In this document: piece by piece, positions 7,358 to 16,081 of the stretch
How positions within the stretch are numbered: position 1 is the stretch's first letter
Layout: every line of letters starts with the position of its first letter
Assembly: GCF_900188185.1 (NCBI RefSeq)
Contig: NZ_FZPA01000009.1
Coordinates: 1-64,000 of the forward strand
From: Sphingopyxis indica
GTDB taxonomy: Bacteria > Pseudomonadota > Alphaproteobacteria > Sphingomonadales > Sphingomonadaceae
Length of the DNA: 64,000 nucleotides
Direction: 5' to 3'
Program-made: the position numbers and the translations under genes
Notes under the pieces: generated by a model
Told to the model about the DNA's origin: nothing
The model's input: the letters and a program-made list of their open reading frames with translations, nothing else
Databases searched by the model: none

Positions 7358-8500
7358 ATGGATCGCCGCTTCTTTCTCGCCGCTTCGCTCGGCAGTCTCG
7401 CTCTTCCCGCGCTCGTCCGGGCGCAGGAGGTTTCGCAACGCACGCGCTGGAAGGTCCGCGCCTCCGAAGGCTTCGACGCGCTCGCCTTCCTCGGCCCGCT
7501 CGCCGGGCGCGAACTCTATCTGAAATATTATCAAAACGACGCCGAGGCGTTCGCGCCGCGCCTGTCGGAGCCGCTGCGCGCCGACATCAAGGCGCTGTGG
7601 CAGGAAGCGGAGGATTCGGGCTTCGGACTGCTCGGTCCCGGTCTGTCGGTCTTCTTCTCGGGGAACGACGACAGCAGCATGGCGGCGCTGATCGAGTCGG
7701 CGGCCGCGCCCGAGGCGCGATTGCTCGCGTCCTATAGGGGCAGCGACAAATGGGATGAAAAGGACTGGCGCTGGTTCCTCGGCGTCGCGCCGCGGCTGAA
7801 GATGATCTTCGAGGCGATGCAGGGCGCCGGTTTTGCCGCCTTCCGCGCGGAACGCATCGGCGATCTCGATCGGCGGATCGTGCAGCTTCAGAGCGATCTT
7901 GGCGCCTATGATGTCATTCACTGGCACGAAAAGCTGACCGGCCGGACCTTCGATCCCGAAATCGAGGTCGTCCTGCTGCAATTCTGCAAGCCGCACGGGA
8001 TCAGCGTGCAGGGGCAGACCTTCCTTCAGGCGGCCGACTGGAACACGCCGATCACCGTGCGGGTCGCGGCGCACGAGATGCTGCATCCGCCGGTGCCGAT
8101 GGACGGCGCGGCGGCGATCGCCGCACTCGCGGTGCTGGCGCGCGATCCGCTGATCCCCCGCATCGTCCGCGAACATGACCCGCAATGGGGCTATACGACG
8201 CTCGAAGGCCTGCTCAACGAGGATATGGCGCAGGCGCTCGACCAGCTGATCAGCGAGGCGCTGGGCGTCGGTCGCAATCCCGCCGACCGCTGGCGCAAGG
8301 CCGACGACGGCATCCATGTGCTCGCGGGGGCGATCTATGGCATGTTGCGCGACGATCATTGGATCGACACCGGCGGGTCGATCGAGGATTGGCTCGCGGC
8401 GGCGGTGAAGGCGGGGCGCTTCGCGCCGCCGCGGCTCCATGCGGTCGCGGCGCGGGTGCTCGAACGGCCGATCGACGCGCTCTGGCCGCTGCCGGCCTGA
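7358..8500 (+). CDS. exported protein with HExxH motif, probable zincin metalloprotease
   Basis: A 380-residue protein starting MDRRFFLAASLGSLALPALVRAQ, a twin-arginine-type signal peptide cleaved near residue 22. HEMLH near residue 239 fits the HExxH zinc motif, and NEDMA about 47 residues later resembles the NExxA/D helix supplying the third ligand in gluzincins. No named family was recognised. It starts ten bases after the AraC stop and may be co-transcribed. The protease call rests on these two motifs only; a structural protein with a chance HExxH is the alternative. Confidence 0.6.
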   Translation: MDRRFFLAASLGSLALPALVRAQEVSQRTRWKVRASEGFDALAFLGPLAGRELYLKYYQNDAEAFAPRLSEPLRADIKALWQEAEDSGFGLLGPGLSVFFSGNDDSSMAALIESAAAPEARLLASYRGSDKWDEKDWRWFLGVAPRLKMIFEAMQGAGFAAFRAERIGDLDRRIVQLQSDLGAYDVIHWHEKLTGRTFDPEIEVVLLQFCKPHGISVQGQTFLQAADWNTPITVRVAAHEMLHPPVPMDGAAAIAALAVLARDPLIPRIVREHDPQWGYTTLEGLLNEDMAQALDQLISEALGVGRNPADRWRKADDGIHVLAGAIYGMLRDDHWIDTGGSIEDWLAAAVKAGRFAPPRLHAVAARVLERPIDALWPLPA

Positions 8501-8552
8501 TCTCTCCGCTGGCCGTCGCGCCTATCCTTCGGTATCGGGCGCGGACCACCAG

Positions 8553-9326
8553 GTGAGGGGACGTCCGATCGCCAGCCACAGTCTTCTCGGCGTTGCGCCG
8601 CTCACGCTCCTCGGCGCAGCAGCGATGACCTTTGCCGCGGCCTATGTGCGCGGGCTTACCGGCTTCGGCATGGCGATCATCCTTGTGCCGCTGCTCGGCC
8701 TGATTATCCCGCCCGCACAAGCGGTGGTGCTCGGCATTCTGCTGCAATTGCTGATCGGCCCCGTCGGGATCGGATTGATCCACGCCGACGCCGACCGCGC
8801 GACGGCGATCCCGATCGGCCTGACCGCGATGGCTACGACGCCGTTCGGGATGGCGGTGCTCGACGTGACGCGGCCCGATGTCGCGCGGCTGCTGATTACC
8901 GCGGTCGCCGTCGGCGCCTTCGTCGCGGTGTTGCTGCCCAAGCAGCCCGAGGGGCACAGGCCCGGCCGCGGGGCGGTGTTTGGCACCGGGATCGCTTCGG
9001 GCCTGCTCACCGGCTTTGCCGCGATGCCGGGGCCGCCGGTCGTGCCCTTCTATCTGCGCCGCTCGCTCGACCCGAAGGTGTCGCGCGCGTCTATGCTGCT
9101 CATCTTCTTCCTGACCGCGATCGCCGGGACGCTCGCGGCGTTATGGGTCGGAATTGCGACCGCCAGGCTGTTCCTGTTCGCGCTGCTGCTATTTCCGCCC
9201 ATGTGGCTCGGCAACCGCGTCGGCGGCGGCCATTTCGGGCGCGTGCCGCCGCATGTCTGGCAGGCGATGGTGGCGGTCGTGCTCGGGTTGGCCGCGATCT
9301 CCGCAGTCGTGCGGCTGATCGACTAG
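8553..9326 (+). CDS. TauE/SafE-family permease
   Basis: A 257-residue polytopic inner-membrane protein with seven to eight hydrophobic segments. The first repeat has the family pattern AYVRGLTGFGMAIILVPLLGLI, the second GLLTGFAAMPGPPVVPFYL. Family members export sulfite, sulfoacetate or related anions; the substrate here is unknown. GTG at 8553 gives a start close to the first membrane segment; no strong ribosome site is visible, so an internal ATG at about 8625 is possible. The stop codon shares the palindromic CTAG with the stop of the convergent permease gene. Confidence 0.75.
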   Translation: MRGRPIASHSLLGVAPLTLLGAAAMTFAAAYVRGLTGFGMAIILVPLLGLIIPPAQAVVLGILLQLLIGPVGIGLIHADADRATAIPIGLTAMATTPFGMAVLDVTRPDVARLLITAVAVGAFVAVLLPKQPEGHRPGRGAVFGTGIASGLLTGFAAMPGPPVVPFYLRRSLDPKVSRASMLLIFFLTAIAGTLAALWVGIATARLFLFALLLFPPMWLGNRVGGGHFGRVPPHVWQAMVAVVLGLAAISAVVRLID

Positions 9327-11824
9327 AGGCTCCGCAGCGCGCGCGCCGGGCGCGCCGACAGGAGCGGCCAGCTTCCCGCGATCCCGATCATGAAGGACAG
9401 GCCGGCGCCGCCGAGCAGGGTCAGGCCGACGACCAGCGGGTCGGGGGCGAAGGTGAAGTCGAATATCTGCGTCACGACATACCACGCCGCCGCGAGCCCC
9501 AGCCCGAGCGACAGCAGCGCAAGGATCGCCGCGAGCAGGCCATATTCGACCCCCTGCGCCCCCAAAATCTGCCCGCGCGTTGCGCCGAGCAGCTTCAGGA
9601 TCACGCTGTCATAGACGCGGCGTTCGCGGCTCGCGGCAATCGCGCCGATAAGCACCGCGATGCCGGCGAGGATCGCGATGCTCGCCGCGGCCGCGATGGC
9701 CTGGCTCATCTGGGTGAGCAGCGTCGTGACCTGCGATACGACATCACGCACCTGGATCAGCGAGGCGGAGGGAAAGGCGCGCGGGAGGCTGCGCGCGAGT
9801 TCGGCCTCGGCCGCCGGGGTCACCGCGACCGTCGCGACCATATTGTGCGGCGCTGCGGCGAAGGTGCCGGGGGAGAAGACGAGGACATAGTTGAGCCCGA
9901 AATTGTCCCACTCGACGGTGCGGAAGGAGGCGATTTTCGCCTGCACCTCGACCCCCAGCACATTGACCGTCAGCGTGTCGCCGATCCTGAGACCCAGCGT
10001 CTGTGCGACGTCCCGTTCGACGCTGACGAGCGGCGGCCCCTTGTAATCGGCGGGCCACCACGCGCCGCCGACGAGCGTGCTGCCCTTGGGCAGATCGGGG
10101 CTATAGGTCAGGCCGCGGTCGCCGCGCAGCACCCACGCGCCCTCGGGCAGCGTTTCGAGCTGATCGACGCGCTGGCCGCCAAATTCGGTGATGCTGCCGC
10201 GCAGCGCGGGGATCATATTGACCTCGGCCTTCGCATCCGCCTGCGCGACCAGTGCGCGGAACTGCGCCGCACGGTCGCGGGGAATGTCGAGGATGAAGAA
10301 GCTCGGCGCACGCTGCGGCACGGTGCGCGCGATCTCGGCGGTGATGCTCGTCTGGACGGCGGCGAGGGTCACGAACAGGGTGAGGCCAAGGCCGAGTGCG
10401 ACGACGAGCGCCCCGGTCGCCGCGCCGGGGCGGTGGAGGTTGGCGAGCGCGAGACGCAGCAAAGGCCGCTTCGGCCGCGGCAGGCGGCTGGCGATGCGCC
10501 GCACCAGCCATCCGAGCCCGACGAGGATTATGAGCAAGCCCGCCGCCGCGCCGACGAAGCCGAGCGCGAACAGCGGCTCGCGCGCCGTCCCGACCGCGAG
10601 CGCGACGATCGCCGCAAGTGCAACGCCGACGGCGACCACCGTTCGCCGCTCGGGGCGTGCCATGCCGTCGACGGTGGCGCGGAACAGCCCCGCCGCGGGC
10701 ACCTGCCGCGCCGCGGCGAGCGGAGGCAGGGCGAAGACGACGGCGATCAGCAGGCCATAGGCCGCGCTGACGGCGAGCGGCAGCGGATAGACGGCGAGAC
10801 CGGGTTTCACGGGGAGCACATCGCCCGCAATCGCGGTGATGATCGACGGCGCGAACGCCCCGACCGCGAGCCCGGCGACGATCGCCGCCGCCGCGACCGC
10901 CAGAATCTGCAGCGCATAGATGCGCATCACGGTCGCGCTGTCGGCGCCGAGTATCTTGAGCGTGGCCAGGCCCGGCCGCTTGCCGGCAAGATAGCTCGCG
11001 ACGCCATTGCCGACCCCGATCCCGGCGATCACCAGCGCCGCGAGCCCGACGAGCGCGAGGAATTGCCCCATGCGCTCGATGAAGCGCCGCGTCCCCGGCG
11101 CGCCGTTGCTCCGGTCGTTGACGTCCCAGCCGGCATCGGGAAATTCGGCCGAAAGGCGCTTGCCGACCGCGGCAGGGTCGGCACTCGCGGGCAGGCGGAT
11201 GCGATATTTGCTTTCATAGAGGCTGCCGGGCTGGATGAGTTCGGTCGCCGGCAGGTCGCCCATCCCGATGATCGCGACCGGCCCCAGCGTGAAGCCTTCG
11301 CCGAGCCGGTCGGGCTCGTCGGCGATGATGCCGTCCACGACGAACATTTTTTCGCCGAACTTCACGCGCGATCCGACCTTCAGCGCCAATCGCGAGGCGA
11401 GGTCGGCGCCGATCCACACGCGCCCGGGCGGGGGCGGACCGCGCCGCGTTCCGCTCTCCAGCCGTATCGTGCCATAAAGCGGATAGGCGGCATCGACCGC
11501 CTTCAGCTCGGCGAGCAGCGCGTCGCCGCCGGGCACGGCTGCCATCGCGCGCATCCGCACCGTCGCCGATGCCGTTCCCGCGCGGCGGAAGGCCGCCATT
11601 TCAGCGGGCGTAGCCTCGCGCTGCGGCAGTTCGAATTCGACGTCGCCACCGAGGATCGTCTGCCCGCGCGTTTCGAGTTCGGAAGTGATCCCGCGGGTCA
11701 GGCTGCCGATCGCGGCGAGCGTTGCGACGCCGAGGAACAGGCACACCGCGAGCAACCGCAGCCCGCGGATGCGCGTCGCAAGATCGCGGCGGGCGATGCG
11801 CCAGAGCGTCGCGAGCGGGAGCAT
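9323..11824 (-). CDS. ABC transporter permease, YbbP/FtsX family
   Basis: An 833-residue inner-membrane protein with two FtsX/MacB-type permease modules: an N-terminal helix (LLAVCLFLGVATLAAIGS), a large periplasmic domain, then membrane clusters including a middle block and a C-terminal block with VYDSVILKLLGATRGQI, the conserved loop contacting the ATPase. It matches the E. coli YbbP architecture. With the ATPase gene upstream it forms a lipoprotein/lipid-type export or mechanotransmission transporter. A REP-like element lies in the 238-bp gap between the two genes. Confidence 0.88.
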   Translation of the reverse strand: MLPLATLWRIARRDLATRIRGLRLLAVCLFLGVATLAAIGSLTRGITSELETRGQTILGGDVEFELPQREATPAEMAAFRRAGTASATVRMRAMAAVPGGDALLAELKAVDAAYPLYGTIRLESGTRRGPPPPGRVWIGADLASRLALKVGSRVKFGEKMFVVDGIIADEPDRLGEGFTLGPVAIIGMGDLPATELIQPGSLYESKYRIRLPASADPAAVGKRLSAEFPDAGWDVNDRSNGAPGTRRFIERMGQFLALVGLAALVIAGIGVGNGVASYLAGKRPGLATLKILGADSATVMRIYALQILAVAAAAIVAGLAVGAFAPSIITAIAGDVLPVKPGLAVYPLPLAVSAAYGLLIAVVFALPPLAAARQVPAAGLFRATVDGMARPERRTVVAVGVALAAIVALAVGTAREPLFALGFVGAAAGLLIILVGLGWLVRRIASRLPRPKRPLLRLALANLHRPGAATGALVVALGLGLTLFVTLAAVQTSITAEIARTVPQRAPSFFILDIPRDRAAQFRALVAQADAKAEVNMIPALRGSITEFGGQRVDQLETLPEGAWVLRGDRGLTYSPDLPKGSTLVGGAWWPADYKGPPLVSVERDVAQTLGLRIGDTLTVNVLGVEVQAKIASFRTVEWDNFGLNYVLVFSPGTFAAAPHNMVATVAVTPAAEAELARSLPRAFPSASLIQVRDVVSQVTTLLTQMSQAIAAAASIAILAGIAVLIGAIAASRERRVYDSVILKLLGATRGQILGAQGVEYGLLAAILALLSLGLGLAAAWYVVTQIFDFTFAPDPLVVGLTLLGGAGLSFMIGIAGSWPLLSARPARALRSL

Positions 11825-11883
11825 CAGATCCTCCCACCGTGGCGCAGGGCAATCGCATCTGAGATTTCTGCGCGTCGATATTT

Positions 11884-11998
11884 CCCCTCCCGCTTGCGGG
11901 AGGGGCAGCGAGACTTGCGAGCTTGCTCGCTAGTCGCAGCGGGGTGGGCCATAGCGACGTCGTTGCCCACCCCCAACCCCTCCCGCAAGCGGGAGGGG
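11884..11998. repeat. REP-like palindromic element, CCCCTCCCGC family
   Basis: CCCCTCCCGC-TT-GCGGGAGGGG at 11884-11905 and CCCCTCCCGCAAGCGGGAGGGG at 11977-11998 flank an inner GGGTGGGC/GCCCACCC arm and a GCGAGCTTGCTCGC stem. It lies between the ATPase and permease genes of one transporter, so it is probably transcribed with them and could lower expression of the permease. Confidence 0.8.
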
Positions 11999-12062
11999 GG
12001 AGGCACCGTCGCATGCATATGCGATTGCCCTCTCCCCCAGGGGAAGGATTGTACGGCGCCGT

Positions 12063-12761
12063 TCACGCCCGCTCCTCGATCCGTCCGTCGTGCATCGTGA
12101 CGACGCGGTCGCAATGTTCGGCGAGCTCGGGGTCGTGGGTGATGATGAGCAGCGTCGCGCCGAGCGCGGCGCGGCGCGCGAAGATCAGCTCGATGATCGC
12201 ATGGCCGGTCGCGGTGTCGAGATTGCCGGTCGGCTCGTCGGCAAAGATGATCGCCGGTTCACTCGCCATCGCGCGGGCGATCGCGACACGCTGCTGCTCG
12301 CCGCCCGAAAGCTGCGCGGGATAATGGGTGAGGCGATGGCCGAGGCCGACCGCCTCCAGCTCCGCCGCCGCGCGTGCGAACGGATCGCCATGCCCGGCAA
12401 GCTCGAGCGGCACCGCGACATTTTCGAGCGCGGTCATCGTCGGGAGCAGGTGAAAGGCCTGGAGCACGATGCCGATCCGCCCGCGGCGCGCGCGCGCGAG
12501 GGCGTCCTCGTCCATCGCGCCGAAATCGAGGTCCGCGACCCGGATGCTGCCTCCGTTCGCGCGCTCGAGCCCCGCAAGCACCGCCATCAGCGAGCTTTTG
12601 CCCGATCCCGACGGGCCGAGCAGCGCGACCGAGGTGCCCGCCGCAACCTCGAGGTCGACCCCGCGCAAAATTTCGACCGGGGCCTTGTCGCTCCCCAGCG
12701 TCAGCGTCACATTATGGGCGGCGATCGCCAGGCTCGGCGAAGGTCGGGGCGCGTCGGACAA
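12063..12761 (-). CDS. ABC transporter ATP-binding protein, YbbA/LolD-like
   Basis: A 232-residue ATPase with Walker [11 protein letters not shown]-loop region [21 protein letters not shown], signature LSGGEQQR, Walker [11 protein letters not shown] and switch ITHD. The PTMTALENV wording is typical of the LolD/MacB/YbbA group. TTG at 12761 is chosen as start: AAAGGG lies eight bases upstream and the domain begins soon after, whereas longer frames run through the divergent esterase gene. It pairs with the permease downstream. The esterase gene starts only 18 bases away on the other strand, so both promoters must lie within coding DNA. Confidence 0.88.
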   Translation of the reverse strand: MSDAPRPSPSLAIAAHNVTLTLGSDKAPVEILRGVDLEVAAGTSVALLGPSGSGKSSLMAVLAGLERANGGSIRVADLDFGAMDEDALARARRGRIGIVLQAFHLLPTMTALENVAVPLELAGHGDPFARAAAELEAVGLGHRLTHYPAQLSGGEQQRVAIARAMASEPAIIFADEPTGNLDTATGHAIIELIFARRAALGATLLIITHDPELAEHCDRVVTMHDGRIEERA

Positions 12762-12779
12762 GGAAGGAACCCTTTGGAT

Positions 12780-13484
12780 ATGAAAACCGCCGGATGGCGT
12801 TCGGCCTTCATATATGGTTGCGCCGTGGCGCTTTGCCAACCACTCGCTGCCTGTGGAAGCGCCGAGGCGCCCGCGGCGAAGCGCGAAGGGGCCGAAACCA
12901 GGGCGCCGATCGCGGACGATGCGCCACTTGTCATCGCCTTCGGCGACAGCCTCTATGCGGGTTATCAACTCGGTCCGAAGGAGGGGCTCGCCCCGCAGCT
13001 TCAGGCGGCGCTCGCCGCCGACGGCGTCCCCGCGCGGGTGCAGAATGCCGGCGTATCGGGCGACACGACCGCGGCGGGGCGCCAGCGGCTGAACTTCGTT
13101 CTCGACAATGCGAAGGCGAAGCCCGCGCTCGTGCTGCTCGGGCTCGGCGGCAACGACATGCTGCGCGGCATCGACGCCGATCAGACGCGCGCCAACCTCG
13201 ACGCAATGCTCGCCGAACTCAAGCGGCGCGACATTCCGGTATTGCTCACCGGCATGGTCGCCGCGCCCAATCTCGGCGCCGATTACGCCCGGAAATTCAA
13301 TCCGATCTACGCCGAACTTGCGGCCAAATATGATGCGAGCCTCTATCCCTTCATCCTCGACGATGTCGTCACCGATCCGTCGCTGATGCTCGGCGACCAT
13401 ATGCACCCCAATGCCAAGGGCGTGGCGGTGATCGCGAAAGGCCTCGCGCCGCTGGTCGAGGAACAATTGCCGGACAGCGAATAG
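12780..13484 (+). CDS. tesA: GDSL esterase/lysophospholipase, TesA-like, exported
   Basis: A 234-residue SGNH hydrolase with an N-terminal export signal and a cysteine (QPLAACGS) that fits a lipobox, so it is probably a lipoprotein or periplasmic. The four SGNH blocks are clear: FGDSLYAG (Ser), GVSGDT (Gly), GLGGND (Asn), and DHMHPN (Asp and His). TesA enzymes hydrolyse thioesters, arylesters and lysophospholipids. Divergence from a YbbA-YbbP pair matches the E. coli tesA-ybbAP order, supporting the name. Confidence 0.85.
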   Translation: MKTAGWRSAFIYGCAVALCQPLAACGSAEAPAAKREGAETRAPIADDAPLVIAFGDSLYAGYQLGPKEGLAPQLQAALAADGVPARVQNAGVSGDTTAAGRQRLNFVLDNAKAKPALVLLGLGGNDMLRGIDADQTRANLDAMLAELKRRDIPVLLTGMVAAPNLGADYARKFNPIYAELAAKYDASLYPFILDDVVTDPSLMLGDHMHPNAKGVAVIAKGLAPLVEEQLPDSE

Positions 13485-13513
13485 ATCATGATGATTTGGC
13501 GTTGATCCCCTGG

Positions 13514-13590
13514 CGTCATTGCGAGCGGAGCGAAGCAATCCAGGGCCCGCTTAAACCGCTCTGGATTGCTTCGCTCCGCTCGCAATGACG
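13514..13590. repeat. CGTCATTGCGAG inverted-repeat element, copy 1
   Basis: CGTCATTGCGAGCGGAGCGAAGCAATCC on the left is repeated inverted on the right, ending GCTCGCAATGACG, around a short spacer. The arms are about 30 bases. It lies between the convergent esterase and LytTR genes. Other copies are at 19787-19863, 39951-40027, 45764-45849 and 59974-60058. Confidence 0.85.
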
Positions 13591-13610
13591 AGGTTGGGCT
13601 ATCGCGCGTC

Positions 13611-14462
13611 TCAGCCTTCGATATTCGGCCGGTAGCGCCGGCTGCCGCGCAGCGTCTCGCCGCTGTCCATCTCGACGTCGAAGTCGCCGCTCTTTTGCGT
13701 GACGACGCGGCGGATCGCGGCCTTGCGGGCGAGCCGGCTCCGGTGGATGCGCGCGAAGCCCGCGCCCGCCAGCTCGGCCTCGATCGCGCTCAGCGTTGTG
13801 CGGTGGAGCAGGCGCTGGCCCTTCCATGCGATCTCGACATAATTGCCCGCCGCTGCGACATGCTCGATCTCGTCGACGGGCAGGTGATGGGTGACGGAGC
13901 CGTCGCCGACGGCGAGCATCTGCCGCTGCGGCGGGGCGGGCGCCGCCGCCGCATAGCGCGCGACGAGCCACTGGACGAGGAAGAGGATGAAAACAAGCTC
14001 GACATAGGCCGACACATCCTTGCGCATTTCATAGAGCAGCGGGCTGCCGTCCGGCGAAGTGAAATGATAGGTATTGCCGGTCGCCCACCACGTCGCGGTG
14101 CGAAAGGCGACCATCAGCGCAATATGGCCGAGCGAAACGGGGATCGCGAGCAGCGCGTGGATCGCCGCAGTGGCGGCGAGCCCGAAGCGCGGCGGGCGGA
14201 TATGGCGCACGCTGAACCAGCAGGGGATCATCATCACCGCCCAGGCGACGAGGCTGCATCCCTCGAGCAGCCATGCGATCGTCGGCGAGGTGGCGAGGCC
14301 CGCACCCTGCCGGTCGGCGATATAGGAATAGACGTTGGCGGCGATGCGCACGAGGCCGAAGAGGAACATCGCCGCGAGCAGCAGCGCGGTCAGCGCCCGC
14401 GCGCTGAGTCCACTCGTCCCGGCTTCGCCGCCGCTCGTCCCTGACCGCTGCTCGTCCGTCAC
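13611..14462 (-). CDS. membrane-bound LytTR transcriptional regulator
   Basis: A 283-residue protein with four hydrophobic segments in its first 165 residues and a LytTR DNA-binding domain at the C-terminus (IEHVAAAGNYVEI, LLHRTTLSAIEAEL, GFARIHRSRLARKAAI). No receiver domain, so the membrane part probably senses the signal. GTG start. It is divergent from an acyltransferase 3 gene across a repeat-bearing 216-bp gap, a pairing that suggests control of that gene. Confidence 0.85.
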   Translation of the reverse strand: MTDEQRSGTSGGEAGTSGLSARALTALLLAAMFLFGLVRIAANVYSYIADRQGAGLATSPTIAWLLEGCSLVAWAVMMIPCWFSVRHIRPPRFGLAATAAIHALLAIPVSLGHIALMVAFRTATWWATGNTYHFTSPDGSPLLYEMRKDVSAYVELVFILFLVQWLVARYAAAAPAPPQRQMLAVGDGSVTHHLPVDEIEHVAAAGNYVEIAWKGQRLLHRTTLSAIEAELAGAGFARIHRSRLARKAAIRRVVTQKSGDFDVEMDSGETLRGSRRYRPNIEG

Positions 14463-14537
14463 ATCGGCTCCGCATCTCGTCCCGCTGCAATGGTTTCAAG
14501 GCGATCCTTTGACCAGTTTCGGGTTCCTGCACAACGC

Positions 14538-14656
14538 CGTTCGTCCTGAGGAGCCATTGAGCTCGTCGAAATGGCGTCTCGAAGGACCAAAACGCTATAC
14601 CGGGGTCCTTCGAGACGGGTCTTCGACTTCGCTCAGCCCCTCCTCAGGATGAACGG
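14538..14656. repeat. CGTTCGTCCTGAGGAGC inverted-repeat element
   Basis: The left arm begins CGTTCGTCCTGAGGAG and the right arm ends CTCCTCAGGATGAACG, with an inner GTCTCGAAGGACC / GGTCCTTCGAGAC stem. It occupies the spacer between the divergent LytTR and acyltransferase genes, so their promoters must share what is left of the gap. This is the only copy seen in the window. Confidence 0.75.
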
Positions 14657-14678
14657 GGCAAGACGGAGATTCGCCGCG

Positions 14679-15866
14679 ATGAACACGAACCGGCACTACG
14701 GAATGGACTGGCTCAGGATCGGCGCCTTCGCGCTGCTGATCTTCTATCATATCGGCATGTATTTCGTGCCGTGGGGGTGGCACGTCAAAACGCCGCACCC
14801 GATGGACTGGGTGCAGATCCCGATGATGGCGACGAACAGCTGGCGCCTGCCCTTGCTGTTTCTCGTCTCGGGCTATGCCAGCGCGGCCTTGTTCGCCAAG
14901 CTCGGCGGCGTCGGCCCCTTCCTGCGCTCGCGCAGCGCGCGGCTGCTCATCCCGCTCGCCTTCGGCATGATCGCGATCATCCCGGTGCAGCCGTGGATCG
15001 AACTCGTCACCCAGCATGACTATGCGGGCGGCTTCCTTCATTTCTGGAGCCGCGACTATTTCGGCTTCGGGACGCTCGAAGGAATCGTGCTGCCGACGTG
15101 GCAGCATCTGTGGTTCGTCGTCTATCTCTTTGTTTATACGCTGCTTGCGGCCATGGTGCTCGCCGCGATCCCCGAGCGTGCCCGCGTTGCTATCGCCGAC
15201 GGCGCGGCGCGGCTGCTCGCCGGCTGGGGAATGCTGTTCGTTCCGCTCGCGGCATGGCTGACCATTCTTTTCGCTTTCCCTGGCTATCGCGAGACGCACG
15301 CGCTGTTCGACGACGGGCCGAACCATCTTCACTATCTCGTCCCCTTCTTCATCGGCTGGCTGCTGCGCGTCCGGCCGGCGCTGTTCGATACCGTCGCGCG
15401 CTGCTGGCCGGTCGCGGCGGTCGTCGCCATCGCGGCCTATGGCTATGTCGCGTGGGCGCTGTGGGCCGCGCCGGGCGAGGGGCCGCCGCCCGAAGGCGTG
15501 GTCACGCTCTTCATGGCGATACGGCTGGTGCAGGGATGGGCGGCGATCGTCGCGCTCGTCGGGGTCGCCGACCGCTTCGCGAACCGCGATCATCCCGGGC
15601 GCGCGATGCTCGCCGAGGCGGTCTTTCCCTTCTATATCATCCACCAGACGATCATCGTGCTCGTCGGCTATTGGCTGCTGCTCGGCGGCGTCGGGCCGCT
15701 CGCATCCTTCCTGGTCCTCGTCGCGGCGACCATCGCGGGCTGCTGGGCCTTCTATCTCGGCGGCCGGCGCGTCGGCTGGTTGCGCCCGCTGATCGGGCTG
15801 CAACGCAAGGCGCGTGACAGGCCGACGGCTTTGTGCCAGCCTTCGGCAAATATTTCGGGAGGATGA
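14679..15866 (+). CDS. acyltransferase 3 family membrane protein
   Basis: A 395-residue polytopic protein opening MDWLRIGAFALLIFYHIGMYF, with the catalytic-type His of acyltransferase 3 enzymes, about ten hydrophobic segments and a late FPFYIIHQTIIVLVG. Such proteins transfer acyl groups from the cytoplasm to glycans or lipids at the outer face (OpgC and O-antigen acetylases are relatives). ATG at 14679 has GGAGA ten bases upstream; an earlier in-frame ATG lies in the repeat and is rejected. The next small gene begins one base after its stop. Confidence 0.82.
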   Translation: MNTNRHYGMDWLRIGAFALLIFYHIGMYFVPWGWHVKTPHPMDWVQIPMMATNSWRLPLLFLVSGYASAALFAKLGGVGPFLRSRSARLLIPLAFGMIAIIPVQPWIELVTQHDYAGGFLHFWSRDYFGFGTLEGIVLPTWQHLWFVVYLFVYTLLAAMVLAAIPERARVAIADGAARLLAGWGMLFVPLAAWLTILFAFPGYRETHALFDDGPNHLHYLVPFFIGWLLRVRPALFDTVARCWPVAAVVAIAAYGYVAWALWAAPGEGPPPEGVVTLFMAIRLVQGWAAIVALVGVADRFANRDHPGRAMLAEAVFPFYIIHQTIIVLVGYWLLLGGVGPLASFLVLVAATIAGCWAFYLGGRRVGWLRPLIGLQRKARDRPTALCQPSANISGG

Positions 15867-15867
15867 C

Positions 15868-16065
15868 ATGGGTTCGATCAAGGCAATAGCGGCGATCGTC
15901 GGGGTGGCGGCGATCCTGATGGGCGGCCTTTGGATCTTGCAAGGTCTCGACATCGTGCGCTGGCCGTCGAGCAGCTTCATGCTCGGCGACACCACATGGA
16001 CGCGCAACGGCGTCGTTCTTGCCGTCGTCGGCGTGGTGCTGATCTGGTTTTCGCGCCGGCCCTGA
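15868..16065 (+). CDS. small two-helix membrane protein
   Basis: A 65-residue protein with two hydrophobic segments separated by a short loop (WPSSSFMLGDTTWTRNG). An ideal GGAGG seven bases before the ATG, inside the acyltransferase gene end, shows it is expressed from the same transcript. Proteins of this two-span shape with LQGL near the first helix are widespread in proteobacteria but have no known role. Here it may assist the acyltransferase. Confidence 0.65.
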   Translation: MGSIKAIAAIVGVAAILMGGLWILQGLDIVRWPSSSFMLGDTTWTRNGVVLAVVGVVLIWFSRRP

Positions 16066-16081
16066 CGGGCGGCGGCCGCGA

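Noticed and set aside
7358..9326. Toxin-antitoxin or defence island between thrS and the ABC transporter
   Set aside because: The genes are an AraC regulator, an exported probable zincin and a TauE permease; none has nuclease, toxin or antitoxin features.
9143..12100. 985-codon plus-strand frame opposite the ABC permease
   Set aside because: Composition is repetitive Arg/Asp/Gly without domains, while the opposite strand has a clear FtsX-type permease.
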